Translations under genes and position numbers: made by a program
Notes under the pieces: model-generated
Seen by the model: the letters and a program-made list of their open reading frames with translations, nothing else
Database searches by the model: none
Told to the model about the DNA's origin: nothing
Origin: Paragonimus westermani
Taxonomy: Eukaryota; Platyhelminthes; Trematoda; Plagiorchiida; Troglotrematidae
Direction of reading: 5' to 3'
DNA length: 64,000 nucleotides
Assembly: GCA_008508345.1 (NCBI GenBank)
Contig: QNGE01003641.1
Location: 1-64,000 of the forward strand
Shown here: one piece after another, positions 50,983 through 63,611 of the stretch
Numbering within the stretch: the stretch's first letter is position 1
Layout: each line of letters opens with the position of its first letter

Positions 50983-51016
50983 ATGTGAGGTAATCGCCGC
51001 AGTGGTCAACACGGTT
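50983..51016 (+). mobile_element. tRNA-type SINE head fragment
   Basis: It shares cagtggtcaacacggttgc and flanking bases (tgtgaggt upstream) with the SINE head at 55876-55952, then diverges. The shared stretch holds the A-box-like part of a tRNA-derived head; the B box is not kept. Confidence 0.5.
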
Positions 51017-54000
51017 GCTTCTTAAAAACGTCGATAAGAGGTAAACATTCGGCCTTTGCAGGGATATGCACTATTGACAAAAACTGGTAATATGTCGAAT
51101 TATGTGCTGTTCTTTTTAAAACAAGATGGCTGTAATTCCTGCGTGAATGTAAAAAGTACAATCGCGTGTAAATGATGCTCAATCTAGAACTTGTATGTGC
51201 GTTTTGTGTACAGCTCCCATTTGCGCAAATTCGACTAGAAATGACCATTGAGCCGATTTCCACCTACCGTTGACGTCTATGCTTTTAATTATCTCCCTGA
51301 ATATTGAGTACGTTGTAAGGATGCTTTGAGAGTATGGCAGTCATCACTCAACTGATTGATTGGGGATAGTCTATTGACTCTTGTTGGAGAGAAAATGTTT
51401 GCTCGTCGCCGTGCAAAGGAATAACTGTAATCTTTATAGAAAATGCTAAGTAGAACGGGGTTGATGCTGACGAGCTTCCACTCATGGCTGAATACACTAC
51501 TGAGTAGCATTGAAACGGGTAACTTCAAACACAAAACTGACAACAGAACAGAACTGACTTACGTTTTCCGACACTGTGGTCTGAGAAACCACGACTGAAC
51601 TCTGTAGTCAATCTGCAAGAGGCTAACTTAAATTGACCAGTGCACACATGGTCATGGTTTCTGTCAAATATGAAAGGGTGATTTTCGTGGGCAATTTTTT
51701 TCCATAGACAAAGCAAAACTTTTATATAAACATTTCGAGGAGGTTTTTGCAGTAATTAAGGCTATCAGTGCATCTACCTTTCACTGTTGAATACTCAGGT
51801 CCTATTCCCCGTTGTTCATAATTTTTCATGTAACTGTGATAAGCCAACTATAAAGAGGATCAGTATTGCTGGAGGCGATCGGATTAAAGTCAAAATGCCT
51901 GAACTGTGAGCTCAATAGGGTCAACAAACTTTTGTTACAGCCACATATGTGAATGAATGTGGCATGACTTCATACACCGAACAAACATCGCAAGCTGGTA
52001 TCGTGGTGGCTGATTATCAGTCCGAATGATGCACCAACAATAGGTTCATGTGTTTTTGCCTGTGAGTGTTTTAAATGAAATTTGGCATGATCGCATTTAC
52101 TGAGTAGGCTACATACTTTTATCCTGCTTTCCCTCACCCGATATAGATTAGTAATGAGGGTCATCGGCGTGTTGTTTTAAACACCCCTGATTGCTTATGA
52201 AACTCCGCGTGTAATTGTCGATCAATGAAGAGGTTGAATTAGTGCACATCCTCACTGTTAATCGGGAATTAGCAGAGTCGTTAGTTAGTTGGTTCACTTA
52301 AATGTATAGCAACCGAAGATGAATTTGAAGTAGAAGTTGACTTCGATGATATCCTGGAAGCCTTGGTCTTCATCTTGATTGCAGCAAAGATCCAACTTGA
52401 TCTTTCGTTTGTTCTGAGTTGGTGATTTTCATCTTTCTCACTTTGTCTCTGCGTGTACAAAACTTCACAACTTCCTTTTTTAGGTACATTTTGCTAAAAC
52501 GAAAAGTTTAGGCTATAAATGTTGGACGGCATCAAAATGTTATTCAGATAATCAAAAGCTGTCAGCATTAACCTTTTTGTCATTCGAGTCATGTGTAACT
52601 ACGAGAAGTACTATACTCTTGTCCAGTATGGCAGTGGCTTTTTCATCAGTACAAACAAGTCATCGGAGTGGCTAGTTTACGAACATATATCGAACAGGAT
52701 TTTAACGGGATGAAGTCTATTTTTACATTCTCTTAGTCGCATCAGCCTCCAAAATGTTCTGGAAAGCGTAACACACTTGAAATTAATTATATTCGAACAT
52801 TTTCCACAATGATCTCTATCAAACTGCACGGAATAGACGAGCATTGCTTACTCACAGGTCCACTGGTATTTATGCAAACTGAGTCTAGCGCATTCCATCT
52901 CGTCGATAGATGTTGAAGTCTGGAAGACGACATTTGCCCGAGTTATGAATGACAGCACACCTTGAACCATGAGCTTATGGTCGGAACCGGTGGTTTTCCT
53001 CAAGGTGGTTTGTTATTGATTATTTATTTCAAGGCCAACAACATTCGCTTGTACATAAAATATAGCATTGATGTTTGTCATGGAAAAGGGAGGGTACTGT
53101 CACCTTTAAAAGCTGCTGACCATAAATTAGCCGTGTTTAGATATGCAAAACGTCAGATAACTTCTGATACTTAGTAAAGAGCCTTTTCAGTTACTCATAT
53201 GATTCTTGAAGAACACTTGTTAAAATGATGGCAAGGTACTTATGGATCTGATGGACAGTTATTTGCAAGATTAGTTCTGTCAAACAGCCAAAATAAATTG
53301 TTTTGTGTTTAAGAAACAACCCATGGAGCATTGCTCTCTAATACTGCTCGGTCTGCAAAACCGTACAAAGTTTTAACATCGTGGTTCCGACCTAACCTAT
53401 ACGTGCGGCTCTTCAAATAACTCACGGGCTGTCATGATTGTGGTAAGCTAATTGGGTCACTGGTTCAACGGTCAACAGAAAGGGTACATTACACAGAGTC
53501 TTAAACTCAAGCAGCAGTTCATTGACATTTTGTAGGTACTTGTGTACAAAATACATTCATTCAAAGACCGGCGTGAGCAAGGTGGGGACAAACCGACAGA
53601 CTTATCCCAGTGCCAGGTGTACCTTCTAGTAATCAGATTATTTTACTAAAATTAGAAGCGTTCATGCACATTTGATTTGTCAGGAATTATACCAGGAGAA
53701 TAACAAATTGGGGGTAAGCCGGATTGACGGTCAGTTTCCGGTTGGTTAACGAGCTCGCTCAACTACCCGTGTTTCGAACGTATGCTTAACGTGACTCCTG
53801 TCTCATCCGCCCAACACATTAAACCGAGTTCATAAGAACAGCAAACACACCAAGTCGACGAGTCTAATTGCGACATGACTGTGGACTCCGACTGTTACCC
53901 CAGTTCACCGTATTTGTCATAATCTATGATTCCAGCTCTCAGTTGGTCTGTTGTTATGGTTTACTATTACTTATGGAAAGATACTCGAACTGGCTCGGGA

Positions 54001-55066
54001 CTAATTGTAACACGTCACACTGCACCAGACAGTGATTTATTTGGTGTTGATCGAAGAACAACTGTACTTGATCACAGTTTTTGTTAGCAGATGGACCTTC
54101 TACCCAGTGTCTGATAAAAAGCAGCACTTGACTAAGATCTGGTTCTCATCAGGGCCCGTCAGTTGGTAGCATATTTGCAACGACCAGCATTTGGTGTTTA
54201 CCTCACGTTCTCATGAAAAGACCATGTTAAACATTACGTCTGTTACCTCACATCAGACAAGACGGAATAAACATCGCTTGTGTGTGTCGTAACCCTTCAC
54301 AACCGCGATCACAACCAAACGGGGAAAGATCTGCATGAAGTTTATATGCAGACATTTCGGGTTACAGTACACGGAATGATTAATTCAGGAGCTTACATTA
54401 GACAGCAATATACATTCTGATAAGTTACCAAGTGATCAACAGACATACTTGAAAGAAGGATCAATCAAGAACTGTGTTGGAAAGGTGTGACAGAATAAGT
54501 CTGTTGGTGTTTTTGGCTAAACTAGATGATATTCTTGGTTCGACTGGCCGCTTGTCCTCTTTTCTAACCTGGGTGTCTGACCTCAAAAAGAAACAGTTAA
54601 AGATTGTGCGGTAGCTTGGAAGCTGTGAAACGGCTAGGAACTCTGAGCATGTGAGGTAATCATGAATCGAGAGGTTCGACTGAGTTGTGACAGGTGTTTT
54701 CTCCAGTGCACCGTTTGATTCCCGAGCACGGAACTCACTTGTAGTCCTACTGTAGAAGAATAGAGATATTAATAACTTCTCCTATGTGCATCTTGTTCCG
54801 TTTGGTTCAGTGAAGTATCGATTAAGTGACGCTTTAGAACATTTTCACTGGGGTCATTGCTTCCAATGTTTTTTTTAGTTAATTCCACCTCAGCTGCTGA
54901 ACACTTTTGTGTGAGATTTCTTTCTATTCATTGTCTCAACGGGCAACCTAACATCCCTTGTGTTGTACAAGGACACTATCTAGAAAATGAGTTCATTCAC
55001 GAAGACCCGGTTATGCAGGTGAATACTGAGTTGCCAGTTGTTCTCATTTTCTCCTACCGGTGAAAA
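51017..55066. other. Unassigned sequence
   Basis: No gene recognised. Open frames are short, and no clear transposon motif is seen on either strand. Confidence 0.4.
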
Positions 55067-55621
55067 TTATACACGAGTTGGATAATTGTTTTTCCTCTTT
55101 ACATTAGTGTACGTGATCGACTTGTGGGCGCATGTGGTGGTTACAACTGGCTGCTCTGCTTCCATGGTCTTTTTGTAAAACATGTTTACAGAGCATTGAA
55201 TATCACTGTTTGATTCAATGACCTGATACCGTTCACCACTTTTGAGAATGACCATGAAAAAGTCAGCTAGATAAAGGGCCAACTGATGGGCCATAGGTGA
55301 AGTAGCAGTATTTTTAATCAAATTGTTTATCAGAACTGAAGTCATAGAGCTGAGCAACACATAGTTGTATGGGTTATTCTGACGAGGTAGACAGAATATC
55401 CAAAATGATGAAATCCGTTGCGTACCAAACGTGATAAACCGCTCAAGGGTGCTTGTTGATGAACTGTCGATAACAGGTTTGAATGATGTGCATTGTTTGC
55501 ACACATGCACCGTAATTTGAGCGTGCGTCGTGAAACCGGTTCTCTGAAAATTGTATACTAAAAGACAGGTAGATATTTCACATTCATCCATTAGAAAATA
55601 TAACCGATAATCCCTCTCCAA
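55067..55621 (-). CDS. 184-codon open frame, unknown protein
   Basis: This is the longest open frame in the window, beginning MERDYRLYFLMDECEIST. The middle contains a Cys pair (VCKQC) and a moderately hydrophobic stretch (PYNYVLLSSMTSVLINNL); it ends with a basic tail. I recognise no family. At this base composition a frame this long is only mildly unlikely by chance in 64 kb. It could be a large exon or a single-exon gene. Confidence 0.3.
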   Translation of the reverse strand: MERDYRLYFLMDECEISTCLLVYNFQRTGFTTHAQITVHVCKQCTSFKPVIDSSSTSTLERFITFGTQRISSFWIFCLPRQNNPYNYVLLSSMTSVLINNLIKNTATSPMAHQLALYLADFFMVILKSGERYQVIESNSDIQCSVNMFYKKTMEAEQPVVTTTCAHKSITYTNVKRKNNYPTRV

Positions 55622-55875
55622 GGATTACATGAGAAAAGAACTGAAAAATTTAATAGAATCGTCTTCGTGCTGTTTGCTTCTAAAGTAAAATATCGCCTAA
55701 CAGGGTTAATGAGTTCAGTGATCTCGACCTGCCTCCAAAAACCTAATCGCGGGGTTATCGACTGAAATTAACAGTACAGTTACTGTGTCTCCTCTCGAGA
55801 CGATCGGGGAACTTGATCGTTGTTCACAAACGAGAGTGGTTGAGTGTTCCGATTAGATAATTCGGTCGTGCTTAA

Positions 55876-55952
55876 TGTGAGGTGAATGGCACAGTGGTCA
55901 ACACGGTTGCGTCGTGAACGCGTGGTCGGAATTCAAATCCTAGCCGTGACAA
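55876..55952 (+). mobile_element. tRNA-derived SINE head
   Basis: TGGCACAGTGGTCAAC resembles a pol III A box. GTCGGAATTCAAATCC, about 30 bases further on, resembles a B box (consensus GGTTCGAATCC). The spacing is that of a tRNA gene, but no acceptor stem closes, so it is a SINE and not a tRNA gene. The body probably runs on to about 56060; no clear tail was found. Confidence 0.6.
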
Positions 55953-56470
55953 TGATATGCACAACTGATGAGCTCTAATGAGAGCAAAACTCGAGTTCAG
56001 TGCATCTTTTCGAAAGAGGCTAGCTGGAAAGTCTATCTGGATGCAAAGACTGCGATCAAACACGAGTGATGTTCAAGTTGGAAACAAAACGATTAACCAT
56101 TGATGTGCCATACAAATTCCTGTTTTAGTTTACATATAACTGATTGGCAAAACAGTCGTAACAAAGTTGAACACAGAAGTGAGAAAAAATTCACTGCTGA
56201 ATACGGCTCTCGTGCATATTCCCCTGCACCTCACCAGCTGCATATTGCAGTCTACAGGTTTATACAACAAAGTTCAGTGGATAACATGTAGCTGAACAAC
56301 AAAATCAACAATCACGCAAACACATGAACACTCACACATATCAATGGATATAAGATGCCAGGACAATTGGATATTGATTAACAGGGCGATGGCTTCCGTT
56401 TGTTAATTGCTACCGCTTTGCGAACCGATGTGGCCTTCGATTTTTCGCTGCGTAACTCTTCGAATGGGGA

Positions 56471-57330
56471 TTGTCCAGGCTCCGTTGTGGTCGAAATGTC
56501 AACAAGTGTCCAGTGATAGGTGACACCGGAGCTCATGCTACTGACACCAAGGAGATGGCAACCAGTATGTTGGACTTAGTGAACGAGCTGAATTCCAAAA
56601 TTAGCTTCACCACTGAACACGAGCTGGATGTAACCAGGGCGTTTTGGATATTCTAATGAAGCACCAGAACAACGGCTCCGTACTCCGGCCCGTCAATGGG
56701 AAGCACATTTGGACTGGACAGTACCTGAACTTCCACAGTTTCGTGCCTATCCAGTTCATGTGTGGTCTAGTGAGAACTGTGTTTTACGATGCAAGACGAA
56801 TCTGTTCAAGAGAACACTGGCCAAGGCGATGTCGGTATTGAGAACAACGCTCAAATAAAATGAAATGCCTATTCATGGGCGTTTGTGGAGAAATTCAACA
56901 AACAAAACCTGGCTACCGCGACGTGCGGAACGGCTTGCAAACTAAATGTCTGCCACCGTTTGCCATACAAGAATGATGACATTGCCATTCTGTTGAAAAC
57001 GCATCTCACTTTGGCTATGAAGCGCACGTTCAATACAGCCCAACTGGTCAGGCTGTTCACCACCACCCGAATCCCAACAACACCACTGATAGCCGCCAAT
57101 ATAAGTTAGTGCCAATCCTTTGTGAATTCTGTTGTGAGTGTTGGGCCATTTATGCAGGCAGCACGGAGCGGCAGTAACGCGACCGGGTCAACGAACACAT
57201 TCCAAATAGGGTTCACAAAACAGTCATGGATACCACAATGTGGGATTCAGGTCCGAATGTGACAAGTCACGAGGAGCTGGCGTCATCGATCGTTCTACAC
57301 CTGCTGACATGTCGACCCCAATTGAACGTG
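56471..57330 (+). mobile_element. Broken Penelope-like retroelement (RT C-terminus plus GIY-YIG)
   Basis: The order of motifs is that of Penelope-like elements. First, a worn catalytic region (VIGDTGAH where a YVDDT-type box is expected, about 56510). Then LVNELNSKISFTTEHELD, followed by a frameshift near 56644 to LDILMKHQNNGSVLR and WTGQYLNFHSFVPIQ. Next comes LPYKNDDIAILL (from about 56960), and finally a Cys-rich linker leading into a GIY-YIG-type nuclease segment. Stops and frame changes disable it. It is 5'-truncated; the 3' end is unclear. Confidence 0.75.
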
Positions 57331-57332
57331 TA
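57119..57332 (+). pseudogene. GIY-YIG endonuclease remnant of the Penelope-like element
   Basis: In one frame the sequence reads CEFCCECWAIYAGSTERQ, a stop, then RDRVNEHIPNR. This matches the Penelope-like pattern C-x2-C-C-x-C followed by the YxG-T-x-R box and a conserved EHIP. The Y-x-G form with a preceding I-Y stands for GIY-YIG. SSIVLHLL downstream fits the conserved S-x-I-x-x-H-L segment. One in-frame stop is present. Confidence 0.7.
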
Positions 57333-58784
57333 GAATGCGTTTCCGAAGTGTTACGCAGCACAATTTCGAAGGATCCTGCGGTTCGCGGAGGCGATACCAA
57401 TGATCAGACGGAAGTCACCGCTGTGCGTGCGGATAGACTTGTTCGTCAGTGTCAGATTGCCCTGTTGTCTGATGCGCGTGGGTATGCGTGTGTATGCGCG
57501 CATTTGTGTTTGTTGATTTTGTTGTTCACCTTTATGATGTGCATAGAACTTTTTTATGTGGCCTCACAGACTGCAGTATGTAGTTGATGAGAGTGCAGAT
57601 GAATGTGGTGGAGAGGTAGCCTTTTCCAACGATGTCTCTCACTTCACTGTACACATAACTGTTTATGTCCTTGATGTAAAGAACGTGCTTTTTCTACATA
57701 CGACCCATCCTTCCTCTAAAAAGTTTTTGTTTGTTTCGTTGGTTCATTCGCTTTAAGCCGGATAAGGTATAGTTTGATTCAGCGCCCTTTTAACTGGAGT
57801 CTAAAAATTCTTTCTCATCAACTCCTCCATTCAGCATGAGAGTTCAGTGTTCAGAAGAATGTAATTTGAACTGAAGTGAACAGATTTACGTGTAATATTT
57901 TACACAGTAACAATTCAAACTAACGTTCGATTTCATTGGAACCATCGCACCACGATCCTCGTCAAATTTACGGAACTAGGAACAAACCAACAATTGTTCA
58001 CATCAAGTTAACGCATCGTTGACAAGCCGAAGAATTCCGCTATTTGACACGTGCGTCAATGATCGAACACAGGGCAGCTGAAAAAGTTTCGAATTGCATT
58101 CGAACTTCAGAGAGGATATATTGTCAGGTGAATGTGTGATTACATTTAGCTTAAATCCGTGCTTCGTACACACTGAATTGTATTCACGTCATGGTGCACC
58201 ACTATATAGATGAAGAAAAAAAAGTGGCCCGGATTATCTTAGAGAAGACTTCAGATAAACGACACGTGAACTGAACTAAATGAGGCATGTGACCTCATGT
58301 TAACGTGACAAGTAAACAGTGTTTGCGTAGTGATTTTACACAATCTGGATTGTGTGTACACCACGTTGGAGATCAACGAACCAAGTTTAGCCGATTCGGG
58401 TACCACATGTAAAATAACACATGCGACTTAATTCCGGGGTTACTTGACCTGGAAAATTCGGAGACCTCATGAATCCACGCAGTGGGATATCAAGTCAATA
58501 AATACACTAATAAAATGTGTGATAAAAAGGACGAAGCTGTAGAGTTTTTCTCTTGGTTTTGCTCACTAACGATGCTTCACCATTGTACAACAACGTTTTT
58601 GCGTCATCTCTGCAGGTTGTTCGAATTGATTAAAAATGACCTTGCAATTACAATAAAGTTTTGTGCACGCACGCCTTTCTGCTCTTCTACCTGTGGCGTA
58701 GTTGCTTGACGATACTACACGGATCTCATCCATTTTTAGCTCCGTTGTACTCCGAACATCGTCGCAGCACCGACCACGTTTCAG
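57333..58784. other. Unassigned sequence after the Penelope-like remnant
   Basis: No gene recognised. GT/TG-rich patches occur near 57480-57520. No copy of the hammerhead-like unit was found in this stretch. Confidence 0.4.
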
Positions 58785-58870
58785 CCGCTCACAGTAATCT
58801 CGGAATATCCTCGCATCCTGGATACTGGTAATTTGGAATGTTGCTGTGGTGGTCTTCTTGGACCCTTTCT
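58785..58870 (+). CDS. Candidate coding exon, unknown gene (exon x)
   Basis: It is bounded by cgtttcag and gtgagt and open in one frame (PLTVISEYPRILDTGNLE and on). It ends with two bases of a Leu codon that the candidate exon at 59589 completes in frame. No family recognised. Confidence 0.25.
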
Positions 58871-59588
58871 GTGAGTCAAGCTTTTTATTCCTATAACTTG
58901 CTAAACCCCCGTAACTGTCCTGTTGCAGTCCTTCATTTTTGGTTACTGAACTCGGTGAAAAACGTCTGCATTCACTTAGGGTAGTCTGAGACTGTTTTGA
59001 ACCACTACAAACTAATTGTCAGCTTTTAGCTTCCCGAACAAGTACCCGACAAGTATCGAACATGTACCCGAAAGATGAGTTAACTCCAATTAATTTCAAT
59101 CCAGTTACTTAACGCCACAATTATGTGACTGACCGAGGACTTGCCTAAGTGGTTTCTGAAAGTATAACAGTAGGGCGTCAGACGAACTAAAATTTACTCT
59201 GCCAATTCTGCTCCTTTGAACGGATGAAATTCGTGTCCGTAAATGATGTACAGGAATGTTTCTCGTTTACTTGCTGTCCAGTAGTTTGATTTCCGCTTGT
59301 CCCAATTCAGAGGACAATCACGGTTTGTTCACTTCGAGAAAGCATTCAATCTCCATTATCAGTTCTGAAGGGGCTTATCTGTGACACAGTACTCAGAGTT
59401 GCTCAAAAGCGATTGTAGTACTGAATTTCCATTTGAAAAACTTGTTCACGATAAGTTTAAGCTTGAATAAGTAGCAATCAATGCGTTCTTCTAACACACA
59501 TGTTGGCAAAATTTCAACTCCAGTATGCAACAGAATATTTGCCCCTTTGTCGGTCCCTAAACACTAATCTAATTTCCCTTCTCGCTAG

Positions 59589-59697
59589 TGGCCAGCAAGA
59601 AATTCAGCACAAATTGTGCGAACTGCGATTTAATGAGAATACACTTAAATTTGAAGAGTTTTCAGTAGACGGAACAGTATCATTCGATAGATTCGCG
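59589..59697 (+). CDS. Candidate coding exon, unknown gene (exon x+1)
   Basis: A strong acceptor context (cactaat branch-like site, then tttcccttctcgctag) and a gtaggt donor enclose 109 bases. They encode GQQEIQHKLCELRFNEN and then SVDGTVSFDRFA in the frame set by the exon at 58785. The next good acceptor (gtcttctttttag, 59923) would give Leu-Thr-Val-stop (59924-59935), a possible gene end. Support is only splice-site quality and frame agreement. Confidence 0.3.
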
Positions 59698-59935
59698 GTA
59701 GGTTCATAGTTGTATCACAAGGAACGGAAAGACAGCCAGCGTGTCACACTAACGGGTATTGTCTTCCAATGACTATTTTGGTGAACAACTAGCAATGGCT
59801 GATCACCACGATGAACGTAAGGTTGAAAGTATTTCGACTTACAGAGACTTGTATGTATTAATTACTAGGTGGCGAGAACGGTCAGAATTAGACGGATACC
59901 TCATTTCGTTGTCTTCTTTTTAGCTTACGGTGTAG

Positions 59936-62900
59936 GTCATCAGGCAGAACTGAAGCTTACCAGCTGAACCCACCAACTCACTTATCGTCTATTGTCGGAA
60001 ACTTCAGCTTCACCTACGCAATACATCGCAAACAACCTTCGGCTCAAATTAGTTATTCAGACACGAAACAAGCACATTCTTCTGGGTGCAACCCGGAAAA
60101 TCTCGTTCACATCCAAACTTTAAAGTACCGTCGATCGACGTAAAACAACTTCTAGCCTAGTAATCTTGTGTGTGCTTTTCCGTAAAAGTGCGGCTATAAT
60201 TTTGAGATTTTCGGTTAAAGGCATCATTCTGAAACCGCAACGTGGAGTCCATTAAACAGCAATGTGAACGTTTCTCATGGAACAAGTATCGAAAGCACCT
60301 ACCTCAAAATCCCACTATCAGCGTCGATGCCCCCCTAACGAGGTTTTATCTCACCGACCAACCGAGGAACATACGACTTACGGAAAGCGCACTTCGTTCA
60401 TACAACACGTCACTGTACACGAAGCTGACGCCAGTGCCAGATACGCTGCCTACCAAAGACTATTTTTGGTGTCACCGTTCCCCATATACCGTCCATAATT
60501 GCAACCGATCTCAGTACAGTATGATTTCCGGATGGGCAATGCAGACTCCGTTAACACCACAAAAACTCTCCCGTATGTTCACGCCAACATACATTGCGAA
60601 CGTCTACCGTGTCCGACAATAAATCCTCACGTCAGATTATCAACGCACGGTTCACCCCTATCTCAACCGTGCACCAATAGTGACTGACGTTTCAACGAAC
60701 ACTCGCTACTCATATATACCAACACTCTGATCATGTGACATGGACATGATGCCCCTCCGACGACATTGTCATTTGTCTTCCCCATAAACAATTCTGTTAG
60801 TGACCACACTTTACCTCTAAGTCATAAGGCTTGCAACAACCCACGGTCTGTCATTTGAACTGGTTTGCATTACACAGCCTACCGCACTATAGGACACCAT
60901 CATCAGCAATAAACATGATCAAGTACGTACCGCCAGATTCCCAAAAACAGTGTTCGTCACCTCAGCCGAAATGCGGACAAACTTGCCACAGCACCAAACA
61001 GCTACACAGACTACGTTAAGGACACAGTCAGAAAATCATTAGTGAGTGTTGTGAAGATGCCACCTATATTGTCCTTGGCTAGCGAGGGTGCAATGCATAT
61101 CTCGACAGCGGCTTCAAACTCGACGATCTACTGGGAAGCCAAACTGAAAGACAAGCGAACTAATCAAGCACGCCCCTTCCAATGTTTTTTGCCCCGGATA
61201 TCGTTAACTGAATGTCACCAATTGTGCTTTTTGGAGTGTCCATGTTAGACAACTACATGGCACGTTTCTAACCACGTCCAGGAAGCCTACTTCAAACCGA
61301 TCTTACAAAATATTACCAGGCGTCCAGTTCTTATGTGTGCAATTTACTCCTTCGTACAGTAAACCTAATCCCAAACTTGCACGTTGCGTTGGTAACCTTC
61401 CTCCTAAAGCCAACGCTTCCTACCTCATCCGACTTTTGTCCAAACCCCATTACATCCGTTAGTATCTGTTGTTTTGTAAAATTCCTTTCGATCAGTGATG
61501 TTCGCATTTTCCTAATAAACTACAACAGTTTACTTTTCCGAGTTCACTTACACCATGCACAATGGAAGACTAATCATCCTCTAAATAACTGAACGTCCAA
61601 CAGAATGTGCGTTCGTTAAATGTGAACAACCTAGACTTCTTATGCCGGCTGAATAGAATTACGGCAGTTTTGAGGGCGATCTCTATTCCATTAGTGCAAT
61701 TTCGTTATGTGTTCGCCCGTTTGTCAAACTTTCACGGTTATTTCATAAATACTGTAATTTTGCTACCTTTTAGCACATGTCGATATCATTTCGGTGGTTA
61801 CATCAAGCTATCTGACTACTATGAGTGTGTACATCTGTGCTCATTTACTTCGAAGATAGACATCTGACCTCTTGTGTGACATTACTAAATTCATTGTCAA
61901 ATCCCCGGGACTTTGAATGAAAATTTATGTAGGGCAGCATACTTTAGACTAGCTGTGGTGCTCACCCATTATATCTGCCGACCTTTTAGTAAAAGACTGC
62001 ACATTCCCACTAAGGCATACGATCATTCTTCCTAGAGCTAGCGATATCCGAAGCTGGTTTCCAAACAATCATAGTTTAACAGTACATCGAGCTGCCCATG
62101 CGTTATTTTAAGAGAATGATTACTTCCGACACTTCCTACCAATCGCATTTATTAGACCACACCGAAAGCTTCTGAGCACATTCAACTTGGAACTTATTGG
62201 TTAGTTACTATGCCAAATCATCTGAATGTCACTGTGAATGTGTTCCACCTTTCCTACCTGGAAGTTATTCAGTCTTAACATCTAAATATCCAAGCATTAT
62301 GATGGGACAGAGAAATGCACGAGTTTTGATTATTTTTACACCTTGAGCTTAAATTCGTGTGTCACTTGGTGTACAAATTTGAATGCATACAAATTACTTT
62401 TAACAAAGATAAACCAATAAAGGACTTTTCCGAAATGATAAACAGGCTATGAATTGTGAAAAGAAAACCCACAGTCAATTATAACAGTTAATCTGAATGA
62501 TCGTCTGAATTAATCGATGGAGGTTGATTTATGAGGAACCTGTACTCATCTAGCCAAATAGCTGAAAATTCCACACATTACCATGAGGATAAGTTGGGCA
62601 TAGTAAAACTAAGGAGGACCTATCCAATGGGCACCGCATGAACCGACGGAGATCCAGAACGGGTCGGGGTGAAGTCGGGAGGGGGGGGGTGCGCGCCTCA
62701 CTCGTGCACTTATTGTCATACCTTATTACTTCTGAAAAGAAATGGATTTTGTACGGTAGCGGAAGAAAGTGCCACTGTGGGCTAACAATTATAACTTTTT
62801 TCAATAAAGGTACAGCATGATCTTGTCGTGAATAAAAATCGTGACCACTGTCTCGTTGTCAGTTTTCAAAGTAGTCGGTTACAGCTTTCTTCAACGTGGT

Positions 62901-63564
62901 ATAACAACAACAACGAAGTTGTAATACACAGAGTTGTAAACGGTTCAGCAGAAAATTCAAACGCAACAGTCAATACTTCTCACCAGGATTCGGTCACTTT
63001 GCACAACAATTTCAATTGATACATTGCAAAAAGTAACATTCCGGTTACTGCCCTAACATTCTACTGAAGTTTCCCAACAAAATGACCGAGTATTTCGCTG
63101 ACAGAACATCGCGTCCCCAACTGTCCCTTTGGGTGTCAACTTCAAGAACAGTGACAAAAACAATTGTATACTTTTGAAAAACGTATGTTCGGCATAATGT
63201 ATAAAGTTACCAAGTTCAGTAGAGATGCGTTCTTTTAAGATTGATGGCCGCAAAATGCGCTAACCTCTGGAGCAACGTAACAACTGAGTTATTCATCTCC
63301 TCGACTTTTTAACCTACACTTCTGACGTACGTCAACAGACAGAGTTCTTTCTATCTCTCACCACACTTGTATTCTGCGTAGCAAACATGAATTAACTAGA
63401 CCTGCACGCCTGTTTACACAAATAATGTCGCGGTACATTCAAACAACTTTTATCATTAGTTAGTTGAAGGCAACCGTTTTAATAAATTGTTTAACAAAAC
63501 GTTGACAGTTTGATGTGCGATTAACAGGCTGGATGATATAAACGGGAAAATAAGTCTGCATATT
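59936..63564. other. Unassigned sequence to the window end
   Basis: No gene recognised. The + strand is C-rich around 60240-61500, with overlapping open frames (126 codons at 60242-60622) but no recognisable motif. A G9 run lies at 62681-62689. Confidence 0.4.
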
Positions 63565-63611
63565 CATCATCATCATCAACATCATCATGATCATCATCAT
63601 CATCATCATCA
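63565..63611. repeat. CAT microsatellite at gap edge
   Basis: CAT repeats with two interruptions run directly into the N gap, so the repeat may be what stopped the assembly. Confidence 0.92.

Noticed and set aside
55876..55952. Functional tRNA gene
   Set aside because: A- and B-box-like blocks are present but no closing acceptor stem and no clear anticodon arm; a SINE head fits better.
60242..60622. 126-codon frame as a protein gene
   Set aside because: Three overlapping frames in the same C-rich stretch and no recognisable domain; composition alone can explain the lack of stops.
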